From: Thalassovita mangrovi
GTDB taxonomy: Bacteria > Pseudomonadota > Alphaproteobacteria > Rhodobacterales > Rhodobacteraceae
NCBI RefSeq assembly: GCF_009857745.1
Contig: NZ_WWEN01000005.1
Coordinates: forward strand, 62,001 to 126,000
Length of the DNA stretch: 64,000 nt
Reading direction: 5' to 3'
Under the pieces are notes generated by a model. That model ran no database searches and was not told the DNA's origin. It saw nothing but the letters and a program-made list of their open reading frames with translations. This document shows, in pieces, positions 63,170 to 64,000 of this stretch (positions are counted from its first letter, which is position 1; the number at the start of each line of letters is the position of its first letter). Both the position numbers and the translations under genes were made by a program.

Positions 63170-64000
63170 ATGCTAGGAACAGAATTTTGGCGCCGCATTC
63201 TGAATCGGCTCGGCCGGTCGCTCAAAAGCGCAAATCCACACCCGGATTCCACCTTGCAGGCCCGGCCACGCCATGCTGCATCCCCGGCCCATAAGACCAA
63301 GACATCCAAAACGGATGCAACAACGGCTGCAAACCCGAGCCCGGGCAAGCCACCTGCAAAAGAAGTGGTGGAAACAGAATTCTGGCACCGCATGCAGTAC
63401 CGGCGCCACCAGTGGGCCACAGGCGCGAATCCAAATCCGAATCCCGCCTTGCAGGCCCGGCGACGCTATGTTGCCTCCCTGGTCCATAAGTCAAAGATGC
63501 ATGAGTACGCGCAGAAACTGAACCTGCCCATGCCGGAAGGCTATGCCGATGTCGCTACGGTTGAAGAGCTGGATTTCAGCAAGCTGCCCGAAACGGTCGT
63601 GATCAAGCCGAACAATTTGGCAAACAACGAATGCGTCATGCTGTTCCGCAACGGGATCGAGGTCTTTACCGGCGATGCAGTCCCCATATCCGAGCGCCAG
63701 GAATATGTCCGGGCAACCTTTGCCAAATCGGCAAAGGTGAACAAACAAACCCGGATCCTGGCCGAAGAATACATTCAGGATTACGACCCCGCCTATTCCG
63801 TTCCGCGCGATTTCAAGGTTTTCGTCGCAGGCGGGAAAGGCCATGTCATCCAGGTTGTCGACCGCGTCGGCCCCAAACCGGAATGGAGCCATCGGTATTA
63901 CAACCGTGACTGGGTCGCCTATGGCGATTTCCAGGGGTCGAACCGGTTTGGCAAGGAAATCCCGAAACCGCCGCATTTCGACGAACTGATGTATTATGCC
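63170..64000 (+). CDS. TupA-like ATP-grasp protein, 3' end outside window, duplicated N-terminus
   Basis: The frame from ATG 63170 runs to the window edge (277 codons). Residues from about 110 show MHEYAQKLNLPMPEGYADV, KPNNLANNECVML, RILAEEYIQDYDPAYSVPRDFKVFV and IQVVDRVGPK, consistent with an ATP-grasp domain of the TupA-like type used in cell-surface polysaccharide or teichuronopeptide synthesis. Residues 1-45 and 66-110 are similar (about 20 of 45 identical), separated by a K/T/A-rich linker. GTG at 63365 could be an original start. Confidence 0.7.
   Translation, partial: MLGTEFWRRILNRLGRSLKSANPHPDSTLQARPRHAASPAHKTKTSKTDATTAANPSPGKPPAKEVVETEFWHRMQYRRHQWATGANPNPNPALQARRRYVASLVHKSKMHEYAQKLNLPMPEGYADVATVEELDFSKLPETVVIKPNNLANNECVMLFRNGIEVFTGDAVPISERQEYVRATFAKSAKVNKQTRILAEEYIQDYDPAYSVPRDFKVFVAGGKGHVIQVVDRVGPKPEWSHRYYNRDWVAYGDFQGSNRFGKEIPKPPHFDELMYYA

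Noticed and set aside
62986-63494. Several reverse-strand frames with similar repeated segments
   Set aside because: They mirror the duplicated N-terminal segment of the ATP-grasp gene on the other strand, and lack start and ribosome binding support.

Overview
The window reads as a chromosomal segment of a GC-rich alphaproteobacterium, most likely a marine or roseobacter-type member of the Rhodobacteraceae. The evidence is gene content and order: ccoNOQP next to an fnrL-hemN pair with FNR boxes, a membrane-anchored cytochrome c, an F0 operon with paired b and b' subunits (atpI-B-E-F'-F), a MipZ-type division ATPase, a yejABEF transporter, and protein sequences that resemble Rhodobacter and Ruegeria families by eye. 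No insertion sequence, integrase, CRISPR array or intact prophage was recognised, so most of the window is ordinary core and catabolic chromosome.

Layout. 1-666: a partial LysR regulator with its box and a small divergent ORF. 0.8-7.5 kb: microaerobic respiration module (ccoNOQP, a universal stress protein, fnrL, hemN) tied together by three FNR-type sites. 7.6-14.8 kb: an EEP-fold phosphodiesterase and a peptide ABC transporter yejABEF with an extra small membrane protein. 14.9-19.1 kb: cytochrome c, prephenate dehydratase and the F0 ATP synthase operon. 19.3-23.5 kb: regulators, an EamA exporter, a small secreted protein, an azoreductase and a glycosyltransferase. 23.7-32.5 kb: one co-directional translation block (ffh, rpsP, rimM, trmD, rplS, rpmE) with four GNAT-type genes, a chorismate mutase, bluB, a sulfotransferase-like gene and a yegP-like gene lodged inside it.

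32.5-36.7 kb: chemotaxis protein, mipZ, an atypical ureohydrolase and a MarR regulator. 36.8-42.5 kb: homogentisate catabolism (hmgA, fahA) followed by an MBL-fold protein, a flavin monooxygenase and a DUF2783 protein. 42.5-50.0 kb: a binding protein, a PLP decarboxylase-HpaI aldolase-GntR operon, then a divergent class-I glutamine amidotransferase and a P450-glutamine-synthetase-like-ferredoxin operon. This last group is my best candidate for an undescribed pathway: possibly glutamylation of an amine, P450 oxidation and deglutamylation.

50.0-61.4 kb: moaE-moaD-pgsA, a hybrid sensor kinase overlapping a small periplasmic protein gene, uvrC, a pteridine-reductase-like SDR, a CaCA exchanger, an S49 protease, a GntR regulator, a DUF45 hydrolase, a FYDLN-type acidic protein and tRNA-Ala(GGC). 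After the tRNA the content changes to cell-surface genes: a secreted protein ending in an S74 intramolecular-chaperone domain, and a truncated TupA-like ATP-grasp gene with a duplicated N-terminus running off the window. Several dispersed extragenic palindrome families are also visible.
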